From Apis mellifera (taxonomy: Eukaryota; Arthropoda; Insecta; Hymenoptera; Apidae), in assembly GCF_003254395.2 (NCBI RefSeq), contig NC_037642.1, forward strand, positions 5,987,903 through 6,051,902: a DNA stretch of 64,000 nt. Direction: 5' to 3'. The stretch's first letter is position 1. Every line of letters starts with the position of its first letter. Shown piece after piece: positions 50,216 to 62,800 of this stretch. The position numbers and the translations under genes are program-made. The notes under the pieces were generated by a model. It saw nothing but the letters and a program-made list of their open reading frames with translations. It made no database searches and was not told where the DNA came from.

Positions 50216-50720
50216 CGATTTCTTTTTTGTATTTTGTTGGGAAAAGGGAAGATTTATTTCACGGAGTGTGAATTTCGAGAGGGATACGAGTCGCGTTCGG
50301 TTTGCTAATTAAAATTTAAAGAGAATTTTTATTCTTGCGCGTCTTCTTTTTTTTTTTTCTTTGTTTCATCGAGGAAGATTTACCTCGCATATTGAATTTC
50401 GGGGAATATATCCTTCCTTTCGTTTAGAAATTAAAATAATTAAAATTTAAAGGATATTTTTATGCTCGCGATTTCTTTTTATTTATTTATGTATTTTTTT
50501 TATTATAAAAGGAAGATTTATCTCGCGATAGATTTTGGATATATATATAGTGGAGCTCGTTTCGTTTCTAAATTAGAATAATTTAAAATTTAAAGAGAAT
50601 TTCTACGCGTATGGTTTTCTTTTAATTTTGTTGTAGGGAAAGGGGAGGATTTATTTTATAATGAATTTTGGCAAGGATAGCATTTGAGAATTCGTATTGA
50701 TAAATTAAATTAATTAAAAT
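50216..50720. repeat. Four diverged tandem units of about 125-135 bp
   Basis: Degenerate units share a T-rich start, then a purine block (ggaagattta or ggaggattta at about 50248, 50373, 50512 and 50644). A frame of ..gaatttt/atttcg.. and an aattaaaatttaaagagaat-like end follow. Identity between units is partial, suggesting an old local array. Confidence 0.6.
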
Positions 50721-50814
50721 TACAAACAGATATTGTATTAAATTTTTATATATGATCACCTACCTGAAAATTTAAAATTTCTTACAAGAAGATTATGAAT
50801 CACAATCGAACCAT

Positions 50815-51011
50815 ATCGAAGATGATTCTTCAATCATTAAAAAAAAAAAATATTCAAGAGAAGATGGAGGACTGTTGTGACAAAAGCTAAGACCAAGTAA
50901 GACACAATCGAAGATGATTCTTCATGTGTATAAAATCATCTGATTAAAAAAAAAATATTCGATTTTAAGAGAAGATGGAGGACTGTTGTGACAAAAACTA
51001 AGTAAGACACA
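50815..51011. repeat. Tandem duplication, two units of 92 and 105 bp
   Basis: Units 50815..50906 and 50907..51011 share atcgaagatgattcttca, an A-run and agagaagatggaggactg, then ttgtgacaaaa and agtaagacaca. They differ in the length of the middle A-rich part. Confidence 0.85.
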
Positions 51012-52814
51012 ATTGTGCGATCTTCTCTCTCTCAAAGGTAAGTCTAAAACTTTCTTCTCTCCCATTGTTTCCTTTATCCTACTAACCAGAAATTTCTCCA
51101 CAGATACGAACGCAGATATAATCGCAACCTCGGCAACGTACGTATACACACCTTTAACCTGTTTCCTCCGAGAGAAGGAGGAAGGGAAAAATAAACTTGT
51201 CTCGTGTTGGCTCGAAAAAAACAATTCGATCGACTTTTACCTCTCCCCAAAGCCACTTAAATTTTATTAAGAAGTCGCGCGGCTTTTCCACGCGTTCAAC
51301 TTCCGCGTGGACCTTGGGGAGAAAGATGGCGGGCGAAAAAAGTAGGGAGTGCAAGAGTGCAAGAGTTTGGAAAGGCGAAGTTTCCAGGGGCAATCGCTCG
51401 CGGCGACGAAAAGCAAGCCGGCAAGAAGCCCGATAACGCTTTTCTTCGAAGACACTCTGATAATCCTCTCACGGGGTTCCCACGTTTTCACGACCGAATA
51501 GCCAGACTCGCGGTTACTTGGATGGAATATTTTTCAAACGTCCACCGAAGGAAACTTACCCTATACCCTCCTCCTATCCCCGAGACGTTTCGACAGATCC
51601 ACCCTCCCCTCTCCTTTAAACTTCTTCCTCCAGGTTATGCGAAGTTAGTTTCACGACTATTTACCAAGTTTCGAGAGGACATCAGGATGGAAGGATTTAA
51701 AGACTGTTTCTTAAAGATGGATTCTTCTTTCCAATTATATTATACGTAAATCGATAATTTTGAATAGGTCGAGTTTTTGAGATGATATTTCGAAAGGAGT
51801 TAAATTTTTCTTTAATGGTTATCAAGATCGATGTTTTTACGAATTAAATAAATTTCATTCTTATAAATAATTGCTATAATCTTCCTCGATGATTAACTTG
51901 TTAAATTGTAAACAATTTTTAAGTTACAGATTTTTTACATCGAATGGAATAATCAAATTCTTTTCTTTTATTAAAATTTATTAAAGATTAATTAAAAAAA
52001 ATATTAATCGAATTAAGCTCGGGTATGAAAAGTCGAAGATCGAGCCCAACATGGACGTTCCAAATTAATAATCCAAAGTTCCATTGGGGTTGAACGCACA
52101 CGGAGAGTCGACAACTTGGGTACACGATCGGGTACAGCAATTTCTATCGAAACCGTACCACATCCGAGTTCTCCCTCCCCTCGTTTTATCCGGATCCAAC
52201 GCGAAAGATCGACGATCTAGAACACGGTGGATATAGAGGAACAGTGGATTACACGTTGGAACGTGTTTCCCGGGGCTCGGATCGGGGTTGGTTGGCGACA
52301 AAAATAATAGGGAAACTTTCCCCATTGACCTCGAGATTTATGTCGAATCGTAAATCTCGAAATATTTCCGGCCCAATATGGCCGAAGCGGCCAGTTCTCG
52401 TGACTTAATTCCCTGCTTCGACACTATCCACCCTCCCAAGAGGATTCGAGGCTCGGATAACTGATAAGATTTCATCCATCGTTGCTTTTAATTTAAGCAT
52501 CGACCTCATAGAGCCTTGTTATAGCGACGAGGAATTTATTTTTTAAAAACTGATCGTTTGAGAATTGAATCGAATAATTGTTTAAAACGCAAAGGTGTCG
52601 AGACAGAAATATTATATCGAATATATATTTGATTATTTTTATAATTACAGTACATCGATTTAAATAAACGTATTTACAAGGTAAGTTAATAACCTGGTGT
52701 CTTATAAGAAGGAAGTTGTAAAAAAAAATTTTCCTTTTAATATTTAAATAAGTTAAAGGGAAGATCCTGTATTGCACATTTTACGAGAATGAAGAAGTTA
52801 AAAGTTACGATGGT

Positions 52815-52837
52815 AAAAAAAAAAAAAAAAAAAAAAA
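52815..52837. repeat. A23 homopolymer
   Basis: An uninterrupted run of 23 A. There is no target duplication or retro-copy upstream that would make it a poly(A) tail. Confidence 0.9.
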
Positions 52838-53398
52838 GGAAAGGAAGGAAATTTCTATACGAAATTTGATTAAAAAGTTCAACCCAAAGATCCCCTCTCA
52901 TTCTCCCAATCGCACCACCGTGATAATTTTTCCATCAAGAAAATTAAAAAGATGGTGGACGTATCGAGGGTTTATCTCGTGACGAAAAGGCCTTGGAAGG
53001 AAGTGCGGTAAAACGCGTCTTCTCCTTGCCAATCCCAGGTGATGGTGTGGCCGTATCATCCTATCGAATCGCGTTCAAAACTTAATATCATAAGAGATTC
53101 TCGGCCAACGTTGAATTTCCACCGGGACCGAGTCGAGAATGATTGGCCGTGTATCGTGACCGTCTCTCGATTCCATAAAAATCTTTTCGACAGCCATTCA
53201 AAAATTCCACCCTTTATACGACACGTGCACGCGCATATGTGTGTCGTATGCAGCTATACACACATTTGTATTTATATACTCGTTTGAAAGAGTTTTCAAT
53301 TCAGGCCATTGAATCGAAGTTCGTTCGCCGACAGTTTACATAAACACCCCTCCTTACGAGTTTCCAATCGAAAAAATTCGAACTGTAACTCGAAGAAA

Positions 53399-53622
53399 GA
53401 TCGTGATGTCCTTTTGCCTCCTGCCAATATTCTTCTCATCGTTGAAGAGCACAGGTTTTCGTGGAATTTTATTTTATTTTTTTTTCTTTTCATGGTAGAG
53501 AAATATACCTATAGAAATAGAAATCGAGACATTTTTCAGCTCTCTGCCAATATTCCATTGTTGTTGAAGGACACGGATCTGTTAGATTTTTTTCTTGATG
53601 GAAGGAACGTATGTATTTTTAG
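53399..53622. repeat. Diverged tandem duplication, two units of about 110 bp
   Basis: The stretch 53399..53510 resembles 53519..53622. Shared blocks are ctgccaatattc, then tgttgaag/cgttgaag, .gacacgg/gcacagg, a T-rich run and ..tggaa/tggta. Similarity is partial. Confidence 0.55.
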
Positions 53623-56600
53623 TAAGAGATAGAGATTAAGATACACTTCTCTATAATTTGCATAAGTTTGATTTTAATATCTATTTCTTTTTTGTAAATT
53701 ATATCGTCGAGTGTAAGTTATATTCCTTGATTTCTCTTTTCATTTGTGAAATAATATTTGCAAATTGTAGTACAAAATGTTAATGTTATATGTCTTATCT
53801 AGGATTTTTTTCTAAAGTTCCATTCGCTTTTTTTAAAATTAAAAAATCTTATGTATTATATAGGGATCTGGGATAAAGTTTAATTTACTTTTTTTTTTTC
53901 TAATGATAAAAATCTTTTGTAATTTTCGTAAATATGTCAGATAACATAAAAAGTTTTAATAAAAAGAGATGGTATAGTCAATTGTAAAAAGAATGGAATA
54001 ATATTTATGATAATTATTATAAATTATAAATCTCTATTAATTTAAATTCTTCTATAATCTTATTATATTTAAATTGAAAATTGAGTTTTTACAGACATTT
54101 AAAACGGAATTGTTTCCAATTGTGCATAGAAAATTTAGATTAGTGTTCAAGCGATCCATATATCCGGAAATTGTATTCAACTATAATCAAATTATCATAG
54201 ATGATAATTATACTCGTTTATTTACGCATCCATTACTCTCGAGGATAATAATATTCATTTAATTGTGCATCAATTGAATTGCTTACGTTTCTCGTACATA
54301 CACACACATATATATATATATTCATCGTTTTCAAACATCGATTATTAATTTAAAATAAAAACATCGCGAAAAGAAGAAGATTTACGAATATAAGACTCGA
54401 TTTAAGAATTTATCCGGAGGATTCGGTTCAAGTTTTGAACGTTCTATGGCGGTTCTATAACTGATCACACGAAACTTAGAATTACGCAATTGAAGATGTG
54501 ATACGCCCCAGACTGTTCGAAACGCGTCTCGAATTCTCGAATTCTAAGTTTCGACAGCGTGTAACTCTCCTTACTTACGGTTGATTAAATCCGCCAAGAA
54601 CTTTCCATTTCCATCCTTTCGCCACTATCCCGTTAATTAATTTGTGTACAAGAAGCATCACGGATATTACACGGCTGATTGATAGATCATAGATAGGATG
54701 GAATCACTTTAAAAGGCTGGAATGAAAAAGTAAAAAAGAAGAATCGAAACAGTCTTCAATTTTCTTTTATTCGAGACATTCGATTTCTTGATGGAGTTTT
54801 GAAAATTTGGGATCTAAGAGGAATTATCTTTAATAAAAAATATTCAGTGATGAATCAGCGAGGTAAGTGTATCTTTTTATTTCTTTATTTGCGAGAATAT
54901 TAATCTTCTTGAATTATTAGGTCAGAGATTCGCAAGAGTTGTAGCGAAAGTTTTTGCTGTTTACTCGAAGGAAACATCTTTCGACGAGTGGAACTGTTCT
55001 CGCGGGCAATAAGAATTGCTTTAACATCGAGTTAATTTCATTCAATCCTCGACGAGTCGAGAGGCTTATCGCAGTGAGAGCATACTCGCCGGTTATTTAA
55101 TCGTCCCTTCCGTTTTATCAACTTATCCGCTGAAGAGTTCGCGGAATATCGAGAACGGTCCACTACTCAAAAGTTTCTAACGAGTAAAAAAGGGACGTTC
55201 TTCTCAATTTTAGATATTTTTATCATGGAATAGAAATATTATATTAACAATAATATATTATTATCGAATATAATAATTCAAATTTCAGAAGAAAGCAGAC
55301 ATGGAATATTTTATTCCTTTTTTAATTATTAAATTCAATCTTTAAGCACAAGGAATTAAAGAAAAAAGTATGCGCAATCCGATTTCCAATAAAAGTTTAA
55401 AATATCAGAAGAATAATAAGAATCTTATGAATCTATATAAGAATAATAATGTAAATCATAAAAAAAGAAATAGATAAAGATAAATTAAATATCTTCAATA
55501 TACATAATGAACATACATTTATTTACAAGTGTACAATTATGAAAAAATTCATAACTCTTTCACCACACTTTGTATTCCCTCATAAATATCCTTATGAGAA
55601 AGATTAAAAGTTTTCTTTTATCGAGTAACGTTGAAGCAATGTTTCGCGTTCCGTTTCCGCATAAACAAGCAATTATTCCCCACGTTAAATCCAGTCGCTT
55701 TCCCCTCACCTTTTCATTAATTTCTCCGTGACAATGATATTCAGGGGGTTTAAATATCCCTATTTAACGTGTCACATTAAAATCTCGCGCTGCTGCTGTT
55801 GTCGAGTACAAATGCGAGTTTGAACGAAAACTCAACGCCTGGCTATTTATTCCTGGAAACTATTCCACGCGACTATCGGCCATCTTTGTGCACTGTTGCT
55901 CTCGCGCGTATACATTGAACATTGACAAAAGAAAAAAAGGAGGGTGAGAAAAGAGGGAAGAGAGAAAATAAAGTTTGCAAATTTTTTTCTTTTCTTTTCT
56001 TTTTTTTTCTTTTTCGAAACAAAAAGAGAGATCCTCACCGTCGATGGTTTGAAATTAGTATGAAAATTTAAAAAATGGGGAAGAAACAGGACACGATGTT
56101 TCAGAAACAATGGTACAAAGGTAAACTGGGTTAGCAGGACTTAAAATGAAGAAAGAAATTTTTTAATAAACACCAAGAGAACTCTTTCCCTCGAATTATT
56201 TTCTTAAATGGGAAGAGGTAGCATGGTGAAATTACGTCTCTATTTTTTTCTGAATAATTTCAATTTTCTAAGTTTAATTATACGCGTTTGATCTATTTGG
56301 AAACAATCTTAGAATACAATTAAGCAAACAGAATTCAATTAGTTGCAAGTTGTCAAATCAAAAATTGTTATAAATATCGCAAGAAATTTTATAGATCGTT
56401 CTTTTCGAAAATTATTTATTTATAATTTTGAAAACTACACGAATACAATTCTTCTTCGTTGCTCCATATTACACTTAATATTAAATCACCAAACAATTCT
56501 CAATAAATTCTTTTAAGAAAAGATTCATCGAAAATTCTACAGAAATGATCATTGATTCCTTAAATACCAAGAAATTGATTCTCCTCAAAAGGATAAATAG

Positions 56601-59196
56601 AAATATGATGTATCAGAATTTTCCTCGAGCAACAGGACGAATTTTCATTTCCTCGGGTGATGATGGTCGATGGAAAAACGAACGAAAGAAGGACTCGATG
56701 AATAGCAAAGATCATTTCCGCCAAGATCGATGAATCGCGCGAGGCGAAAAGAATTCGAGGAAGCTCGAGCGAATTCGACAAACTTCCTAACTCCTCTCTC
56801 CTTTTAGGTTATTCGAACGTGCTTGGCATTTCTGGGGGAGAAAGAGCTTTTTCCACGGAGGTGTTATTCTTACGAAAATTAGCCCCGAGCAAATATTTCA
56901 ACGATTTATCGCGCCCATCTCTCGTTCAACTCAGTCAACTCAACGCCTCGCTTTGTTCGTTTTTTCTTACGTGATCGATCTCTGAAAAACTGGACTCGGT
57001 GGAAATTAATAAAGGGAAAGAAAAGAATAGAATTCTGTGTGGTGGATGAGAACTGTTTTGAAGTTCTCTTTCAAGTCTCTTTAAATGAGACACGGCGGTC
57101 ATTTTAATCGTTGATAAAAAAAAAAAAATATTCGCGATCTTTTGCATCGTAATCGATATACATTTAAATTTAGATTTTTATCCTCTTTTGATTATTTATT
57201 AAGTAACCAGTTCGATTGTTTTTATTACAGGAGATAGAAAAGTTGAAGAGCTTTTAAAAGAAAAGAAAAGAAAAAAATGGAATATTATCACGTTGAAGAT
57301 GACGTAGATAAAAGAAATAAACGATGAATATATTTGAGATAATAAATAATTATAAACAATGATTAATCGAATTAAATCGAGTTGGAGGGATCATCCTGTA
57401 TATATTTCGATTAAAATGTGTATAGTAATCAATTAATTAATTCCATTTCTTATATTTGTTAATATAAATAATTTTCTGTTGTAGATGATAATTTGGCAAA
57501 TATCACGGCGAAGCTTTATTATTACAAATATTTGCGATACGATTTCATATATTCAATGTAATATAACATGTATTCCTCGTCGTATGTAAATCTAATAAAG
57601 AGGAAATTCAAAGATTTATCTCATCTAGTTTCAAGCTATACTCCAAATTTTAATTTTCCTCATTCTTCAATTGATAAAAAAAGAAAGAGAGATTTATTAT
57701 TCTGGAAGAAAGTTGATGCAGCAGGGAGTATCGTTAGTCAACGTTTCCGACGTTTGATCAAGAGTTAAAGGAAAACATTTTTAACGATTATGGAAAGGTT
57801 ATTTATGCCTCTCTCTCTATATATGTATAGTTAACACAACGTGTTAATACATTCATATTAACTTTTCCTTCCGATCCTTCCCGTTGAACTCCTCGTTTCT
57901 AGCGCAATTTTATCGATTAAACATAATTATTTATTTCCACCGGATACCTGGTCCCTTGATAAATTCATCTACCTCGAAATTATTAAAACGTATTTTCCTC
58001 CATGGAAATTACAATGGATTTGATCGATTCTTTCGTAGAGATATTTCGTGGAATATTCTGTCTTTCATTGAAATACGAGCACGTGTTATTTCTAAAATTA
58101 CAAAATCAAGGAATCTTGGATTATCTTTCGATATTTGAAATAAAATAGAAAGAAATGATCTTATTTTACGATAATTAATTTTTAATCCAATGAAATAAAA
58201 TAAAACGTGTGACGAGATTATTTTGAGCGAATGTTTCGAAATTTCATTTTGAACACAATGAATTTTCAAACTCAATCCAAGAATTTTTATGAATTTAACA
58301 TCAAAGGATTTAAATGAGTTTAGCCAAATAATAAGATATTGTATTAATATTTATTCTTTGAATATTTTATTTCGATAATGTCCAAATTTCGAAGTTCCAT
58401 CGAAGAAGATATTTCTTTGGAATAGAAATAGAAAAAAAAAATGGACAAAGTTTGCGAAAGGAAAACCAGCAATAAAAAATCAATTAGCGATGGTTGGAAG
58501 CAAAAAAAGACTTGGGCCATTTTTTTTTTTTGCTCGAATGCAACGATGAACCTTAATATAATTACGCTCGCATATTTCCTTGTTTCTGGGCTATGGAATT
58601 TCCGAGGAATTTTCATCTAATCTTCTAGATGCCCTCAGCACACCTTATTTTGATTGGCCAAAAAGTATGAAAGCGCTGTTGTTAATTAGTTTGCCATGGA
58701 ATTTTGGAAAAATGATTCCGTATAATTTCGTCGGATTAATCCTACTTTCTTTAACACACATGCGTAAAGAAACTAGATTAATATTTAAATTTTATGCTCT
58801 CCATGATGATTTTTGAACAATGAATAAGTGAAATTTCATTTTAAAAAACAGTCCAACACTCTGAAGATATTTAAAGACCAGTGAAATTTCCATCAAGCTC
58901 GAACGCTTAAACGAGATCAATTCCTAAACAAGATTAAAACTCCCTCAACAACCGATTCGATACCAAAGTAATTTCCTTTTTCCATCAAACTCCATCCACG
59001 ATTCAATTCCAAAATTTATATATCCCTCGAAACATTCCAAATATCTCTACCATCTTACCATAATAATAATTACCAAATATCTCTGGAAGAACATCCAAGC
59101 AGGGAAAACCGAACGCCGAACAACAAGTCTCAATTAACAACCAATTCACAACCACCACCCCACATTCCACATACCCATTCCCCTCTACGATTCGAC

Positions 59197-59712
59197 TAAC
59201 CAAATCGTTACCGTTTCCAGACGAGAAGTACAGACGATTCTGGACGCGTGTCTGACCCATTTCCAGCATCCTCCACTTGCCCTTCGAGTTCAGAGAAGCA
59301 ACAAGAAACGGTTCAAGGCGCATTCGAATTGTTCCCGATTAAAATCATCCATGCAACGGACTTGGAGGGAGGGAAGGAGGGAGAAGGACGCAACTCGGGG
59401 AGGAGAAGAGTTGTGTCCTTTCGCGGCCGCTCAACGGAGACAACAACTGCTAGCAGCGGCAGTAGTAACAGTCAACGAGGGGCGAAGGAAAAGTTTTCGG
59501 GGCCGTGCGAGTGGCACGGCCGTGGCTCTCTGCGGCCATGCGCCCCACCTATCGATCCGCCACCACCCCCTCGACGACCACGGTCACCCACGGCCTCGGC
59601 AACCGGCGATAGCCCCGGTGAACAACAGCGTCGGGCTATTTTGTTTCACGGAAACGCGACCAGCGCCGGTTCAAACGCGATGTTTGGAAGGGGGATCGTG
59701 GATGGAAGTTGA
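59197..59712 (+). other. GC-rich block with long plus-strand frames; possible exon or CpG-rich promoter
   Basis: This is one of the most GC-rich stretches of the window. Two overlapping plus-strand frames stay open (59197..59712 and 59351..59821), while the minus strand is closed over most of it. The first frame is rich in Ser, Pro, Arg and Gly, including a DPPPPPRRPRSP stretch, and no domain is recognised. A plausible acceptor (ccgtttccag) ends at 59220, but no good donor is evident. Both frames being open suggests that base composition rather than coding selection keeps them open. It could be a disordered exon, a 5' UTR or a promoter island of an unseen gene. Confidence 0.25.
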
Positions 59713-59821
59713 AAGGAGGTGGAAGGAGAGAGTTAAATGGATTGCGGCGAGGAAGGGCTTCTTTGGGGCGAGGAACGATTTGTTGTATATTTCGTTGATG
59801 AACAGTCTCGTTATTGGATGA

Positions 59822-62800
59822 GGAAGGGGATAGATTTGGTGATTTCTTTGAGATGATTTTTTTTAGAATAGATAGAGGATGGATGGAATCGTGTTTCTTT
59901 TTCTAATTCTTGTTCTTACATTTTTCTTTTCTTTTTTTTTATCTTGGGCCACCCTTCTTGATGTTTCACGAGAATGACGGGGAACGAATGTTCGTTCGTT
60001 CTGTGTCGGACACAAAACCGACCGCTGTGCAATATCTAGCACGCAAGGGACTGGCCGACGTGTCAGATGTTGAGAGAGAAGGGCGAAAGTGTGAGAAATA
60101 GCGAGGATGTGGAGGGACCATGGGGGTTAATTGTAATGAGAGACTCCATAATCGAGGAAGAGAAGTGGACGAGGATGGGGAGGAAAGTAGAATGAATGCG
60201 AACGAGAGAGAGAGAAAGAAAGAGGAGCGGGTGCAATGAGGGTGAAAATTAGAGACGAAGGAGGCAGTTAATTACAACGAAATACCGACTGTTATATATT
60301 ATAGTCGCTCAATTTCAATTAAAGGAATGAAGACGAAAAAAAAAAAGAAGGAACAATCGTTAATTAAGAAAAATTAAAATGAAAAATTTCTTCTAAGAAA
60401 GTTTCCAATTCTCATCGAGATTAAAAGAAAAGAAAGAAACGTGAAAATTTGCTGTTGAACAGAAATCGAAAGACACGAGTCACACGAATCCATTAATCGA
60501 CGGATTCTGGTGATCTTGGCGCCGGTTTGATTGCCGATAAAACACATATATCACCGGTGACGTGTATCTTCGCGCGCGTTCGTACACAACTTGCTATCCC
60601 AATTTCTCGACGCTCGTTAATGGAGCATCGAATCACCGTGAGGAATCGATGGAAAAGTGCGAGCACACCAAGTGCGGTACCAAGCCTCTCTCTAACGCGG
60701 CTTTTCGATAGCAATTACTTCCCATCGACAGCAGATTGCCGCGCGGCAACATTTCCCAATTTCCGAAAACCGCGCGTTTCCCTCTTCTTTCTTTTATCAC
60801 GAACGGTTCGCGGCTTACCGGCTCCGCTTGTTTATTCGTGGCTCGCTCCCCGCCACGAAAACCGCGAATTAATTTTTCTCAATCCTTCTCAAGCTCCGTT
60901 CTCACGCTATCTCGTTCTGTTTTTATCGCTCCCCGATTCACGATCACCACATACATATGTGTACACATTTGTTCTTCTTCTATCTCTTCGTTTTATTCCT
61001 TTTTCTCGTATCGTCAGATATTTCGTTAAATCGTTTTAAAAATTTTCCAAAGATTTGATAGGTTTTTTTTAATTACGAGATATCGTTAAAATTTCAGAAT
61101 ATATCACGATTAAGAATATTGTCTGATGCGTACCGAAAATATAAAAGTAGTGCGAGTCAATGATACTTGGGAAAATAGATTAAGACGGTTAAAGGAGATA
61201 GTCAGAAGAGAAGAGTAGATTAAGGCAGTTAGAAAGTTAAAATATTACTCTCGTAAATTGTAGCAAACAAAATGCAAAATTCCAAGAAAATTGAAATTTC
61301 TGGATTTTCCTTCGGTCGCGATAAACATTCACACGAATCCCCCTCCCCGCAATATTTCGCCTCTCACGATAAATGCAACAAGACACAAGACGGCCATTTC
61401 AAGCGACACAATTTCCTCGCTATTTAGATTGCGCACAAAAGATACGGAAAATACAGACTCGTTCTATTATCGTCAAGGATCGTTCCACTCCTTTCCTTAT
61501 TTCCTCATTTCGATTTCTCAAAACGCGAAATCAAGGGACGAATTATTTATTCGTTACGCCATTTAAGCCGGAGAACGATGAATAGAGGGTTGATTATACA
61601 TCGTTGATTTAAACGTTTCGATAATTTTAAACAATCTCCACCGAGTTGATCTTGAATGTTAAGTTCCTTAACGGTGAGAAAATTTGGACAGGCATCAGTT
61701 TTCCAAACGTATTAACGCCACCGTTTATGATTTTAAGGAGAAATTGTTATCTTTGTGAAGAATTTTCTTCCAAAGTGGTACGAGTCGGTGATCGTGGCGA
61801 CGAATATGCACGAAGACTTTAACTGATGGAAAGTTTCTCTCTTTTAAGTTTCAGAGGGAATAATAGCGGACTTCCTCTTTGTATCGTTGCTAATTAAAAA
61901 TGGAGTAGCCTGTCTGACTGGTGAGATCTTAAATCGATGGAAATTATTGATAAAATTTTCTTGGAAAGAACTTGGATATTTTTCCAAGTATAATTGAATT
62001 GTTTTTTTGGACATATATATATATATAAGGTTTGTGTTATTATTTATAAGATCGTTTTTATACAGTTATTAAGTATTGTTCAAGTATTTTTTTTTTATGA
62101 AAAAATAGGAAAATATAATACAAATTTTCGATTTTAAATATTTCAAAATTTTAATATTTCTGATTTAATTATCGATGTAAATATTTATATGATTTCGAAT
62201 AATCGGTAGAATAGCTTCTCGAATAAAAATACGATTCCGTAAGAACCGTGATTGAGAATTAAGAATGCCAATTAGCGATTGCACGTTTGTTTTTCGACTC
62301 GTTTTCAATACGAATGGCAGCATAAAATAAATTGGCGTGAATTAAATATCGATCAATTTGCTAAAAATACACGCGTACATTTACATATAACATAAAATTA
62401 TTTTTATTTTCATTTATACATGTGTTACTTCGTAATTAATTACATCATGTTCTTGAATATTCATATTTCCTATATTTTTCCTGCATTAACAAAATGTTTC
62501 GAATTGCAGGTTTAAAATGCTTTCATTTTCAAAATTATGAAATTCCAACTTCAAAATTTTATTTATGATGAAAAATTCAATTCTATACTTTTACGAACAT
62601 ATTTTTTTAACAAATTCAAGTTCCACGTATTTGTTATTAAAATTATCGATATTTCAAATTGATAATGATTTCCACCATATTTCCAGTTTCCACGCGTATC
62701 ATATTTTACACATTTTCTATTATGCTATATTTAATTTCATAAATAACTAAGAAGTAAAATTAAAATCCGAGTAGAAATAAAAAAAAAGCTGTCTGGATAC

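Larger units (their letters stand above)
51012..59196. other. Non-coding, no gene recognised
   Basis: AT-rich with a GC-richer part at 51200..51720 that is open on both strands. It contains the A23 run and the diverged duplication at 53.4 kb. Confidence 0.45.

Noticed and set aside
52815..52837. Poly(A) tail of a retrotransposed copy
   Set aside because: There is no target-site duplication and no coding or RNA-like sequence immediately upstream of the A-run.
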